This document shows positions 11,516 through 19,158 of a stretch of DNA of 36,053 nucleotides, in pieces. Numbering within the stretch: the first letter of the stretch is position 1; each line of letters begins with the position of its first letter. The translations under genes and the position numbers were made by a program. Location of the stretch: IMG/VR virus record IMGVR_UViG_3300050821_006356, positions 1 to 36,053 of that record. One strand, 5' to 3'. The notes under the pieces were generated by a model. It made no database searches. It saw only the letters and a program-made list of their open reading frames with translations, and was not told the origin of the DNA. Origin of the DNA: a virus.

Positions 11516-12118
11516 ATGGCCGAGAACGGCAAATTGCCCGCCTCGGAGCTGTCGCCGATCGCGCAGGGCGAGCTGCGCAACGACTGCGCCGCGGCCTGGA
11601 ACGCGCTCAACGTCGAGGCACGTTCGCTCGGCTGCGAGATCGTGCCGACCGGCAGTAAGTCCAGCTATCGGTCCTATGCCCAGCAGGTCGAGCTGTACGA
11701 GGTCTATCTCAACGGCGGCAACCTGGCCGCCAAGCCGGGCACGTCAAACCATGGATGGGGAACGGCGGTCGACGTAGCGACGCAGGACATGCGGTCGATG
11801 ATCGACCGCATCGGGGCCAAATACGGCTACTCGAAAAGCTGGAGCGATGCGCCATCGGAGTGGTGGCACATCGTCTACCAGGCCGGGCACTACGCCGGGC
11901 CAGACCCTGGGCCATACGGCTCGGCTATTCCCGAACCACCGGAGGACACAGTGTCGATATTCGCGGTCGTAAAGAAGGATGGGCGCATCGAGGTGTTCGC
12001 CCAGAAGTCCGACGGCTCGGTGATGCACGCCTATCAGGTCGCCGAAAACGGTGGCTGGGCTGGGTCTGAGAAGGGCAAGGCCGCGCAATGGTACGGCCTC
12101 GGGAACCCCGGCAAGTGA
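11516..12118 (+). CDS. Endolysin: M15 (VanY-type) D-Ala-D-Ala carboxypeptidase with C-terminal module
   Basis: A 200-residue lysin. Residues about 20-125 are an M15 zinc peptidase domain: SYRSYAQQVELY, then GTSNHGWGTAVDV with zinc ligands His79 and Asp86, then EWWHIVY with Glu115 and His118. Such enzymes cut peptide bonds of peptidoglycan. Residues 147-200 are a separate module (IFAVVKKDGRIEVFAQKSDG and onward) that occurs again at the end of the lysin at 34127-34807, with 34 of 53 residues identical. It probably binds the cell wall. No signal peptide is visible, so a holin is expected. Two tiny membrane peptides follow it directly. Confidence 0.9.
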   Translation: MAENGKLPASELSPIAQGELRNDCAAAWNALNVEARSLGCEIVPTGSKSSYRSYAQQVELYEVYLNGGNLAAKPGTSNHGWGTAVDVATQDMRSMIDRIGAKYGYSKSWSDAPSEWWHIVYQAGHYAGPDPGPYGSAIPEPPEDTVSIFAVVKKDGRIEVFAQKSDGSVMHAYQVAENGGWAGSEKGKAAQWYGLGNPGK

Positions 12119-12207
12119 GGCACGACCCGCTGTATCTGCTCGCCTACGTGATCGTGTTCCTGGTGCTCGTCTACGTGCTGCTGCGCGTGGCCGGTGCGGT
12201 GTCGTAA
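12115..12207 (+). CDS. 30-residue membrane peptide
   Basis: A GTG at 12115 overlaps the endolysin stop in the GTGA form used elsewhere. It encodes 30 residues with one clear membrane helix (YLLAYVIVFLVLVYVLLRVA) after a short RHDP start. It is too short for usual gene callers, but coupling to the endolysin supports translation. It could be a minimal holin or a lysis regulator. Alternatively it is one half of a two-helix holin whose second half is the next small frame. Confidence 0.55.
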   Translation: MRHDPLYLLAYVIVFLVLVYVLLRVAGAVS

Positions 12208-12283
12208 TTGCGCTCGTCTGGTCTGGGTGCTGGCTGAGGTCGTCGTGCTGCTGATCGTGTTGCGCATCGTGGGCGTGCTGTGA
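12194..12283 (+). CDS. 29-residue membrane peptide
   Basis: A GTG at 12194 in the next reading frame gives VRCRNCARLVWVLAEVVVLL and a further nine hydrophobic residues. It holds one membrane helix. Its stop overlaps the GTG of the following gene (GTGA), which is good evidence that the frame is real. The start is less sure because there is no strong ribosome-binding site and it overlaps the previous peptide by 14 bases. A frameshift joining the two would give a two-helix protein. Confidence 0.42.
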   Translation: MRCRNCARLVWVLAEVVVLLIVLRIVGVL

Positions 12284-12459
12284 GCGACTGGACCATCGTG
12301 GGCGTGCGCATGCTCACCCAACATGCGACCGGCATCGAGCGCCCGGCGCTGGTGATGCGTGATCCGGTGCGCGACGTCGAGTCGCTCGTGGTCGTCGTCG
12401 ACTCGATCCGCGTCGACGAGCTGGCGCTCCTCGCTGGCTTTCAGTACGGCGACGAATGA
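12280..12459 (+). CDS. Small hypothetical protein
   Basis: A 59-residue protein from a GTG that overlaps the stop of the membrane peptide. The sequence is strand-rich in the middle (ESLVVVVDSIRVDELALLAG) with a hydrophilic start and an acidic end. No family is recognised. It is followed two bases later by the next start codon, so it belongs to the same run of coupled genes. Confidence 0.55.
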   Translation: MSDWTIVGVRMLTQHATGIERPALVMRDPVRDVESLVVVVDSIRVDELALLAGFQYGDE

Positions 12460-12460
12460 G

Positions 12461-12676
12461 ATGGCGATGGTTCCGCTGTTTGCGAATGGGACGGGTGCGC
12501 AGGCCGAGCGTCTGCGCCGCGTGCTGCGACGGCTCACCGGCCGCGACATCTCACTGGCCGAGGACACGACGGCCACGCTTGTCGAGGCGCTGGAATCCAT
12601 CGCGGCTCGACTCCAGGCGCTGGAGCATGCGACGTCGGCGCGCGTGCAGGCCGGTCAATCTCAAGTAGATCAGTGA
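12461..12676 (+). CDS. Small helical hypothetical protein
   Basis: A 71-residue protein with a hydrophilic helix (AQAERLRRVLRRLTGRDISL) and a heptad-like second helix (ATLVEALESIAARLQALEHA). It may form a coiled coil. The ATG at 12461 is one base past the previous stop. Its stop overlaps the start of the HNH gene. No function can be assigned. Confidence 0.58.
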   Translation: MAMVPLFANGTGAQAERLRRVLRRLTGRDISLAEDTTATLVEALESIAARLQALEHATSARVQAGQSQVDQ

Positions 12677-13002
12677 TGTTAGTGCGAGTGTGTGCGACGC
12701 CGGGCTGCGGTGTCGTCACCCAGCGCACCCATTGCGCTGAGCACGAGCACGCCCGGTATTCGCGCAGCGCATGGCAGCGCGTGCGGGCCGACGCGCTGCG
12801 TGCGGCCCGCCATCGCTGCCAGCGCTGCGGCTCGCGCGACGCGCTCGTCGTGCACCACCGCGGGCCATCGGCAGCGCCCACGTTGGTGGTCGTGCTGTGC
12901 CGACGCTGCCACGTCGATGAGCATGCCATCGACCATGGCCGACGGCCTGGCGATGCGCGCGTCGGCGGCCGCGGCACCACCGGGGTGGGGGGGCATCGCT
13001 GA
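12673..13002 (+). CDS. HNH endonuclease
   Basis: A 109-residue HNH nuclease. CQRCGSRDALVVHHRGP gives the first zinc CxxC pair (Cys49, Cys52) and the catalytic His-His (61-62). LVVVLCRRCHVDEHA gives the second pair (Cys76, Cys79) and the final His80. The helix before it (RSAWQRVRADALRAARHR) is the usual lead-in. Phage HNH proteins next to the terminase often nick DNA during packaging with the large subunit, which fits this position just before the terminase small subunit. The Asn of the motif is not obvious. The start GTG overlaps the previous stop; an ATG three bases later is equally possible. Confidence 0.85.
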   Translation: MMLVRVCATPGCGVVTQRTHCAEHEHARYSRSAWQRVRADALRAARHRCQRCGSRDALVVHHRGPSAAPTLVVVLCRRCHVDEHAIDHGRRPGDARVGGRGTTGVGGHR

Positions 13003-13020
13003 CGCGAGCGGTTGCTCGCG
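13003..13020 (+). terminator. Small hairpin between HNH and terminase genes
   Basis: A perfect 7-bp stem, CGCGAGC (13003-13009) with GCTCGCG (13014-13020), closes a GGTT loop directly after the HNH stop. It may be a weak terminator. Its position upstream of terminase genes could also relate to packaging, but nothing more shows that. Confidence 0.4.
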
Positions 13021-13062
13021 GGAGAGCAGTGCGGCTGAGACCAAAACCGGCGCTCCACGATT

Positions 13063-13440
13063 ATGAGTATTGACTGTGACGTGACGTTTGCGACGGCCTT
13101 GGCCGACGCGACGCGCACTCTGGAGGCGATCGGGGAGGACCCGACGACCTCGACGGCGGCGATGGAGCGCTACGCCCGCGCGTGCGCCGACGCGGCGCTG
13201 ATGCGGCGGCGCTGGGTGTCGATGGGGTCGCCGACGAAGACCTCGGGGTCGACCGGGCAGCTCGTCGTGCACCCGATGGTCGAGGGTGTGCGCAAGGCCG
13301 AGCGTGAGGCCGCCGACCTCGGCGATCGTCTCGGTATGACACCCGCCTCGCGGCGGGCGATGTCGCGCCGGGTCACCGGCGGCCGTCCCCTCGGCGCCAC
13401 CTCGGCGCCCGACCGCAGCTCGATCCGGCGCGTCGCATGA
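13063..13440 (+). CDS. Terminase small subunit (P27-like)
   Basis: A 125-residue protein of the P27-type terminase small subunit group. The mark is GQLVVHPMVEGVRKAEREAA then LGDRLGMTPASRRAMSRR, matching the H-P-L-x-x-x-x-R-x-A-E and L-G-L-T-P-x-S-R-x-R ending of that family. Small subunits bind the packaging start site and pass DNA to the large subunit. The first half is helical, as expected for the oligomerising core. The start is ATG at 13063 after a gap with a hairpin. A membrane-protein gene and then the large subunit follow with four-base overlaps. Confidence 0.85.
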   Translation: MSIDCDVTFATALADATRTLEAIGEDPTTSTAAMERYARACADAALMRRRWVSMGSPTKTSGSTGQLVVHPMVEGVRKAEREAADLGDRLGMTPASRRAMSRRVTGGRPLGATSAPDRSSIRRVA

Positions 13441-13694
13441 CCAAGCTCTCGCACGCTCTCGACGACGCGCCCGTCGTCACCTTCCTGCTGCTGGCGCTGG
13501 CCCTCGTCGTGGTCATCGCGGGCGCCGTCGTGACCATCATCCGCCCGGCGTCGCTCAGCTTCCACGACTACGTCCTCGACGTGACCATTCTCGTCTCGGC
13601 GCTCGGGCTCGGGGCGGGCATCGGCCGCGGCGCCATCGCCGCCGCCAAGGTCCAGCACCCCGAGGGAGAGTCGCCGCCCGAGGTGCACGAGTGA
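13437..13694 (+). CDS. Two-helix membrane protein, holin candidate
   Basis: An 85-residue protein with two membrane helices: residues about 14-34 (TFLLLALALVVVIAGAVVTI) and 48-70 (VTILVSALGLGAGIGRGAIA). The end is short and acidic. The size and layout fit a class II holin. A membrane protein inserted between the two terminase genes is a known position in some actinobacterial phages. The endolysin is not next to it, so the holin role is inferred from shape only. Another two-helix protein at 33893 is a second candidate. It overlaps both terminase genes by four bases. Confidence 0.72.
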   Translation: MTKLSHALDDAPVVTFLLLALALVVVIAGAVVTIIRPASLSFHDYVLDVTILVSALGLGAGIGRGAIAAAKVQHPEGESPPEVHE

Positions 13695-15229
13695 GCGCGC
13701 TGATCGAGCTACCGGCCGCCATGGCGAGCTACGCCTGGGGCACGCGCGGCGACCATTTCGCCGAATTCTGCGCCGAGCACGTCGTGCAGTCGGTCGACAT
13801 CTTCGACGGCGAGCCGCTGGCGCTGGAGGACTGGCAGGGCCGGATGATGGCCGAGGCGCTGGCCGTCGACGAGGACGGCGCGCCCTACTGGCGCTCGGTG
13901 GCCATCGTGCTACCGCGCAAGAACGGGAAAACGGCGCTGCTCGCGGCGTACGCGCTCTACTCGCTGCTGGAGTTCGAGGGCTCGCCCGAGATCCTCCTGG
14001 CGGCGGCGAGCGACAAGCAGGCGGGCCGATTGTTCGACGCGGTCTGTGCCTACACGCGCCAGTCGGCGGAGCTGGCCGGGCTGGTGCACCTGCGCGAGTG
14101 GACGGGCGAGATCGCCCGCGCCGACGGACGCGGCCGGATCCTGCGCATGGCCTCCTCGCCCGAGCGCCTCCACGGCTACAACCCTAGCCTGGTGGTGGCC
14201 GACGAGGTCGCCCAATGGACGACGCCGACGCTGCGCCGGGCGTGGGCGGCGCTCACCACCGGCGGCGGCGCTCGCTCGCGGGCCCAGACCTTCACCATCT
14301 CGACGGCGGGCGAGTCGCACGAGCGCGCCACCGGGATTCTCGGCCGGATGATCGACGCCAACGAGGCGGCGGGCGACGTCGAGGCCCTCGGGGCGCTGCG
14401 GATCTCGCGCAACGGCGAGGCGCGGACCCTCATTTACAACTGGTCGGCCGAGCACATCTCCCCCGAGGCGCCCGAGGACGCCGACGCCATCCGCGCCGCC
14501 AACCCGGCGAGCTGGATCACCGGCGAGTACCTGCGCCGCCAGGCCGAAAACCCCGAGCTGATGGCGTCGGAGTATCTCCAGCTCCACGGCAACGTCTGGG
14601 CCACGGCCGAGGACGCCTGGCTGTCGATCGAGCAATGGCGTGCGCTGGCCCGGCCGCGCCCGCTGGAGGTCGGCGAGCGCGTCGCCCTCGGTTTCGACGG
14701 CGCCCGGTTCGACGACGCCACGGCCCTCGTGGCCTGCGCGCTCGACGACGGGCACTTGACCCTGCTCGACCTCTGGGAAAAGCCCCCAGGGGCCGCAGGA
14801 CGCGGCTGGGAGGTGCCTGCGGACGGGGTCGACATGGCGCTGGCCGCCGCCTTTGAGCGCTACAGCGTCGTGCGCTGCTACGTCGACCCGCCGCTCTGGC
14901 AGACCGAGGTCGCCGCCTGGCAGCGCGACTACTCGGTGGTGTTCCCCTGGCAGACCAACCGGCCGACGCCGATGGCGGCCGCCGTCGAGCGCTTCCGCAC
15001 CGACGTGCTGGCCGGTCGCCTCACCCACGACGACGACGAGCGCTTGACCCGGCACGTCGGCAACGCCCGCGTGCACCGCCACCGGGCCGGTTACTGGCTG
15101 GAAAAGGCCGCGCCGCACTCGCCGGACAAGATCGACGCCGCCATCGCCGCCGTCCTGGCCTATGAGGCGCGCGCCGACGAGTTGAGCACCGCCTCGACGC
15201 GCTCGCGCGTGCCGGTGAGCTGGAACTAG
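13691..15229 (+). CDS. Terminase large subunit
   Basis: A 512-residue packaging motor. The ATPase part has Walker A RKNGKT (76-81) and Walker B LVVADEV with Asp171-Glu172. The nuclease part begins at LGFDGARFDDATALV with Asp336 and ends at DKIDAAIAAVLAYEA with Asp478 and Asp481, the RNase-H-type acidic residues. Length is normal for Terminase_1-type proteins. It docks on the portal and pumps DNA into the head, then cuts it. The start overlaps the membrane-protein gene, and the portal gene begins two bases after the stop. Confidence 0.95.
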   Translation: MSALIELPAAMASYAWGTRGDHFAEFCAEHVVQSVDIFDGEPLALEDWQGRMMAEALAVDEDGAPYWRSVAIVLPRKNGKTALLAAYALYSLLEFEGSPEILLAAASDKQAGRLFDAVCAYTRQSAELAGLVHLREWTGEIARADGRGRILRMASSPERLHGYNPSLVVADEVAQWTTPTLRRAWAALTTGGGARSRAQTFTISTAGESHERATGILGRMIDANEAAGDVEALGALRISRNGEARTLIYNWSAEHISPEAPEDADAIRAANPASWITGEYLRRQAENPELMASEYLQLHGNVWATAEDAWLSIEQWRALARPRPLEVGERVALGFDGARFDDATALVACALDDGHLTLLDLWEKPPGAAGRGWEVPADGVDMALAAAFERYSVVRCYVDPPLWQTEVAAWQRDYSVVFPWQTNRPTPMAAAVERFRTDVLAGRLTHDDDERLTRHVGNARVHRHRAGYWLEKAAPHSPDKIDAAIAAVLAYEARADELSTASTRSRVPVSWN

Positions 15230-15231
15230 CC

Positions 15232-16704
15232 ATGAGCCTGACCGCCCCTGCCCCCGGCTCGCTGCTGACCCCCGAGGGCTGGCGCGACGCCCTGCTGGCG
15301 GCCATGAGCGCCCGCCAGGGCACGATCGACCGTTGCGACGCCTACTACCGCGGCGATCACCGGATGACGTTCCAGACGTCCCAATTCCGCCAGACGTTCG
15401 GCAACCTTTTCTCGGCCTTCGCTGACAATTGGTGCGACCTGATTGTCGACGCCTCGGCCGAGCGGCTGCGCGTCGAGGGGTTCCGGTTCGGCGACAACCC
15501 GGCCGACGAGGCCGCCTGGGAGATCTGGCAGCGCAACGGCCTGGACGCCGAGTCAGACATGGCGCACACCGAGGCGATCAAGCTCGGGTGCGCCTATGCC
15601 CTGGTGGGCCCCGACGACGCCGGACTGGCGTCGATCCAATTGGAACCCGCCTCGGGCGCGATCGTTTCGGTGGACCCGGCGCAGGGCCGTCGGCGCCTGG
15701 CCGGGCTGCGGGTGTGGGCCGACGAGTGGGACGCCGAGCACTGCGTGCTCTACCTGCCCGACTCGATCACCTACTGGCGCCGCGAGGGCGGCAGCATGTC
15801 GACGCGCTGGGAGGCCGACGAGGGCGGCGGCACCAACCCGATGGGGGTGGTGCCCCTCGTGCCCCTGGCCAACGCGCCGACGCTGTCAGACCGCCTCGGG
15901 CGCTCAGACATCGAGCGCGTGATTCCGCTTCAGGACGCCGTCAACAAGCTGTGCGCCGACATGGTCATCGCCTCGGAATTCAGCGCGTACCCGCAGCGCT
16001 GGGTGACGGGCGTCGAGATCCCCACCAACCCGATCACCGGCGAGCGCATGGCCGCGCAATTCCTGGGCGGCGCCGACCGCGTCTGGGGCGTCGAGGCTAC
16101 CGATGCCAAATTCGGCAATTTCGCCGTCTCGGATCTCGGCATCTACGTCAAGGCCGTGGAGATGCTGATCCAGCACGTCGCCGCGCAGACCCGCACGCCG
16201 CCGCACTACCTGCTCGGGGCCATGGGCAGCTTTCCCAGCGGCGAGTCATTGAAGGCCACCGAGACGGGGCTGGTGGCCAAGGTGCGGCGCAAGATGCTGT
16301 CCTTTGGCGAGGGGTGGGAGGAGGCCATGCGCCTCGCCTTCGCCGTCGAGGGCGAGACCGCGCGGGCCGAGATGATCGACGTTGAGACCATCTGGGCCAA
16401 CCCCGAATCGCGCATCGTCGGCGAGACGGTGGACGCCGCGGTCAAGCTCCAGAGCATCGGTGTGCCCCGCCCGGCGCTCTGGGAATACATCGGCGCGTCG
16501 CCGCAGCAGATCTCGCGGTGGATGGTCGAGGGCGAGCCCAAACCGACCCCGGCGCTGCGCGAGACGGTCTCGGTCGCCGCGACGCCGCAGCAGGGCGTCG
16601 AGATAGCCACGGGCGAGCCCGTCACCGGAGCCGCCCCCAGCGGCGCGCCGTCGGCCCCGCCGGGTCGCGGCGCGCCGCCTCCGGTGGCCCCGGCCAAATC
16701 TTGA
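15232..16704 (+). CDS. Portal protein (SPP1 gp6-like)
   Basis: A 490-residue portal. The order of segments fits the Gp6-like portal family: a start with IDRCDAYYRGDH, a core with IPLQDAVNKLCADMVIASEF and PQRWVTGVEIPTN, and the helical block LIQHVAAQTRTPPHYLLGAM with FPSGESLKATETGLV near the channel. The C-terminus is Pro/Ala-rich and likely flexible. Portals form a twelve-part ring at one head vertex through which DNA passes. It follows the large terminase by two bases, and a hairpin lies just past its stop. Confidence 0.93.
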   Translation: MSLTAPAPGSLLTPEGWRDALLAAMSARQGTIDRCDAYYRGDHRMTFQTSQFRQTFGNLFSAFADNWCDLIVDASAERLRVEGFRFGDNPADEAAWEIWQRNGLDAESDMAHTEAIKLGCAYALVGPDDAGLASIQLEPASGAIVSVDPAQGRRRLAGLRVWADEWDAEHCVLYLPDSITYWRREGGSMSTRWEADEGGGTNPMGVVPLVPLANAPTLSDRLGRSDIERVIPLQDAVNKLCADMVIASEFSAYPQRWVTGVEIPTNPITGERMAAQFLGGADRVWGVEATDAKFGNFAVSDLGIYVKAVEMLIQHVAAQTRTPPHYLLGAMGSFPSGESLKATETGLVAKVRRKMLSFGEGWEEAMRLAFAVEGETARAEMIDVETIWANPESRIVGETVDAAVKLQSIGVPRPALWEYIGASPQQISRWMVEGEPKPTPALRETVSVAATPQQGVEIATGEPVTGAAPSGAPSAPPGRGAPPPVAPAKS

Positions 16705-16707
16705 GCT

Positions 16708-16730
16708 TTGCCGCGCATCGGGCGCGGCAA
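16708..16730 (+). terminator. Hairpin after the portal gene
   Basis: A perfect 9-bp stem, TTGCCGCGC (16708-16716) with GCGCGGCAA (16722-16730), closes an ATCGG loop three bases past the portal stop. It probably cuts or reduces read-through into the collagen-like gene. Confidence 0.68.
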
Positions 16731-16758
16731 GAACCAAACCATCCAAGGGGGTGGCGTA

Positions 16759-17460
16759 GTGAGGGCAGTACGCCGAATCACAGCGACGGTGATGGGGCTG
16801 GCCGTCGTGTTCGCATTGAGTGCTGGAGTGGCCAGCGCTCAGACCAGCACCCAGTCCGCAGCACAGAGCATCACCAAGGCCCATGCGGCCAACGCGCTGC
16901 GTGGGCCTCGTGGCCCGCGTGGTTTCCGGGGGCCCGCTGGGCCTCGGGGACCTGCTGGCCCTGCCGGGCCTGCCGGTCCGACCGGCGCCACCGGCGCCAC
17001 CGGCGCCGACGGTCCCGCTGGCCCCGCAGGCGCAACAGGGCCGCAGGGTCCTGCCGGTGCGTCGGGCGACACCAACACCAAGGAATTCACGTTCCGCGGT
17101 GACATCTCGACGCCGACCACCCAGGTGACGGCGCTCGACGGTGTGAAGCTCAACGCCGATTGCAGTGCGCTCGGGCGGGTCACGCTGACCGCCGTGGCGA
17201 CCAACGTGGCCCCGGGCGTGCTCACTGAGCGCGACGGCACTGCGTTCGGCATCGTCACCCGGTTCGGCGAGGCCAACACGACGGCGCGGGTGCTCATCTC
17301 TCCGGTCAGCTCCGCCAGTTCGCGGGCTGATGTCGAGGTGCATTACGTGAGCAACGCAGGGCAGGACACCACCATCAACGTGGCGGCGGTGGACCTGGCC
17401 GACGGTCCCAACGGGCTCGGCACCGCGTGTGTCGTGTACGGGACGGCCACGACGTTCTAA
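16759..17460 (+). CDS. Secreted collagen-like protein, probable cargo (moron) gene
   Basis: A 233-residue protein from the GTG at 16759, with AAGGGGG upstream. Residues 1-27 are a signal peptide: basic start ([10 protein letters not shown]), hydrophobic core ([13 protein letters not shown]), and cleavage near S-A-Q. After a short linker come about 17 G-x-y triplets ([20 protein letters not shown] and on to GASGD), then a likely beta domain of about 115 residues ([16 protein letters not shown] onward) with two cysteines. Collagen repeats with such a start are common in Actinobacteria surface proteins. It sits between portal and scaffold, bounded by two hairpins, where no virion gene is expected. 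It is probably made by the infected or lysogenic host and exported. The longer frame from 16708 crosses the hairpin. Confidence 0.8.
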   Translation: MRAVRRITATVMGLAVVFALSAGVASAQTSTQSAAQSITKAHAANALRGPRGPRGFRGPAGPRGPAGPAGPAGPTGATGATGADGPAGPAGATGPQGPAGASGDTNTKEFTFRGDISTPTTQVTALDGVKLNADCSALGRVTLTAVATNVAPGVLTERDGTAFGIVTRFGEANTTARVLISPVSSASSRADVEVHYVSNAGQDTTINVAAVDLADGPNGLGTACVVYGTATTF

Positions 17461-17477
17461 CCCGGCAGTAACCGCGG

Positions 17478-17512
17478 GGCGGGCCCCCTCCTGACCTTTC
17501 TGGGGGCCCGCC
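17478..17512 (+). terminator. Strong hairpin terminator after the collagen-like gene
   Basis: A perfect 11-bp stem, GGCGGGCCCCC (17478-17488) with GGGGGCCCGCC (17502-17512), closes a 13-base loop. It lies 17 bases past the stop and just before the ribosome-binding site of the scaffold gene. Head genes downstream must be read through it or have another promoter. Confidence 0.75.
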
Positions 17513-17534
17513 TCACCTACTGGAGGACATCTCA

Positions 17535-18134
17535 GTGACTGACGACACCGGCACCTCGGGCGCGACGCCCGAGAGCGGCCACGACCCCGCTGGCAGCGCG
17601 ACGCGCGGCGGGCAGGAAACGACCTCGGGCGCGACGCCCGCGGCGGGCAGCACAGAGGGCGCGACGCCCGACACGTCACTCGCCGATGCGGGACGTGCGG
17701 CACTCGACAAGGAACGCAACGCCCGGCGCGACGCCGAGCGCAAGGCGTCGGAGTACCGCCGTCGGATCGACGAGCTGGAGGACGCTGGAAAGCCCGAGCT
17801 GGAGCGCGCCACCGCGGCCGCCCAGCGGGCCCAGACCGAGGCACAGACCCACGCGCAGCGCGTCGCCGAGCTGGAAAAGCAGCTTGCCGATCGCGACGCG
17901 GCCGACCTTCGACGGAAGGTCGCCGCGGAGGTCGGTCTCCCCGCGGAGATGGCCGATCGGCTGCACGGTGACGATCTGCGCGCACTGCGCGCCGACGCCA
18001 CCAAGCTCGCCGAGACCATCGCTGGCGGGCGACCCGTGGGTGACATCGGCATCGGTAAGGGCAACGCGGCAGGCGGACGCCAGGGGCGTGTGGACATGAA
18101 CCAGCTAATCCGTGAGGCGGCTGGTCGCGGGTAG
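17535..18134 (+). CDS. Capsid scaffolding protein
   Basis: A 199-residue protein directly before the major capsid gene. The first 50 residues are low-complexity with three Gly-Ala-Thr-Pro repeats. The core is a long charged helix (about 55-125: ERKASEYRRRIDELEDAGKP and RVAELEKQLADRDAADLRRK), the usual coiled-coil design of phage scaffolds of the DUF4355-like type. The end is short and basic (NQLIREAAGRG), as in scaffolds that bind capsid protein. The GTG at 17535 follows TGGAGG. No protease is fused or adjacent. Confidence 0.85.
   Translation: MTDDTGTSGATPESGHDPAGSATRGGQETTSGATPAAGSTEGATPDTSLADAGRAALDKERNARRDAERKASEYRRRIDELEDAGKPELERATAAAQRAQTEAQTHAQRVAELEKQLADRDAADLRRKVAAEVGLPAEMADRLHGDDLRALRADATKLAETIAGGRPVGDIGIGKGNAAGGRQGRVDMNQLIREAAGRG
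17557..17670 (+). repeat. Three repeats able to form hairpins in scaffold gene
   Basis: The 15-base unit CGGGCGCGACGCCCG occurs at 17557-17571 and 17626-17640, and as AGGGCGCGACGCCCG at 17656-17670. Each can pair as CGGGCG with CGCCCG around a CGA loop (one pair less in the third). They encode the repeated Gly-Ala-Thr-Pro segments near the scaffold start. Confidence 0.8.
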
Positions 18135-18193
18135 GTCGCGCGACGCACCCACCCGCCAGGCGTCTCACTCGCGCCCTGGAGGGCTCTAACCCC

Positions 18194-19147
18194 ATGCCGT
18201 ACAACAACATCATTTCGCGCGGTGACGCCACCGCGCTAATCCCCGAGGACGTCGCCTCAGACATCATTAAGCGCCTGCCCGAGCAGTCGGCGGCGCTGGC
18301 GATGTTCCGTCACACCACCATGGCCCGCGCGCAGCAGCGCATGCCGGTGATGGCGGCCCTGCCCGTCGCCTACTTCGTGAACGGTGACACTGGTCTGAAG
18401 CAGACCAGCGAGGCGGGATGGACGAACAAGTACCTCAACGCCGAGGAGATCGCCTGCATCGTGCCGGTCCCCGAGGCCGTGCTCGACGATACGGCCTTTG
18501 ACATCTGGGCCGAGACCCGCCCCTTCATCGTCGAGGCCGTCGGTCGCGCGCTGGACGCCGCGATCTTCTTTGGTGTCAACAAGCCCGCGAGCTGGCCCAA
18601 CGCCATCGCCGCCGACGCGGTGACGGCGGGTAACGTCGTCGTCGAGGGCACCGCCGACATCCAAAACGGCGGAATCATGGGCGATATCTCCGACCTGGCC
18701 GCCAAGGTCGAGGCCATGGGGTACGACGCCAACGGCATCGCGGCGAATCGCACCTTCCGCGGCAAGCTGCGCGGAGCGCGGTCGACCACCGGCGAGCAGC
18801 TCGGTGGCGTCGAGTCGGGCACCGAGGTGCAGGCCGCCACCAATTCGGTGTACGGCATCCCGATTACCTACCCCCTGCGTGGTCTGTGGCCGACGGGCGC
18901 CAGTGCCGTCGAGATGTTCCTGGGTGACTTCACCGAGGGCATCGTCGCCATCCGCCAGGACCTGACCTGGAAGATCCTCGACCAAGCCGTGATTCAGGAC
19001 GGCACCGGGGCCATTCAATACAACCTGGCGCAGCAGGATTCGGTGGCGCTGCGCGTCGTCGCTCGCTTCGCCTGGCAGGTCCGCGGGACGCCCGAGCCCG
19101 AGAACATCGCCAACGCCTACCCGTTCGGCGTCATGCACACGGCCTAG
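18194..19147 (+). CDS. Major capsid protein (HK97 fold)
   Basis: A 317-residue major capsid protein. The opening (RGDATALIPEDVASDIIKRL) is the typical start of HK97-fold capsid proteins lacking a long delta domain: I-P-E-x-x-x-x-x-I-x-x-x-x-x-x-x-S-A. Later marks are MPVMAALPVAYFVNGDTG, VPVPEAVLDD, and a last part with VVARFAWQV and NAYPFGV. It is preceded by a separate scaffold gene, which agrees with the short N-terminus. The ATG at 18194 follows GGAGGGC. As the most strongly made virion protein it should be easy to confirm by mass spectrometry. Confidence 0.93.
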   Translation: MPYNNIISRGDATALIPEDVASDIIKRLPEQSAALAMFRHTTMARAQQRMPVMAALPVAYFVNGDTGLKQTSEAGWTNKYLNAEEIACIVPVPEAVLDDTAFDIWAETRPFIVEAVGRALDAAIFFGVNKPASWPNAIAADAVTAGNVVVEGTADIQNGGIMGDISDLAAKVEAMGYDANGIAANRTFRGKLRGARSTTGEQLGGVESGTEVQAATNSVYGIPITYPLRGLWPTGASAVEMFLGDFTEGIVAIRQDLTWKILDQAVIQDGTGAIQYNLAQQDSVALRVVARFAWQVRGTPEPENIANAYPFGVMHTA

Positions 19148-19158
19148 AGGAGACCGAC

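Noticed and set aside
12208-12237. TTG start right after the first membrane peptide
   Set aside because: That frame meets a stop after nine codons. The membrane-helix frame is a different one, started at 12194.
13910-15118. Minus-strand frame of 402 codons opposite the large terminase
   Set aside because: It lies opposite both catalytic parts of the terminase and has no ribosome-binding site or motif.
16246-18267. Minus-strand frame of 673 codons across portal, collagen-like, scaffold and capsid genes
   Set aside because: It runs antisense through four well-supported genes, is very rich in Arg and Pro, and has no domain.
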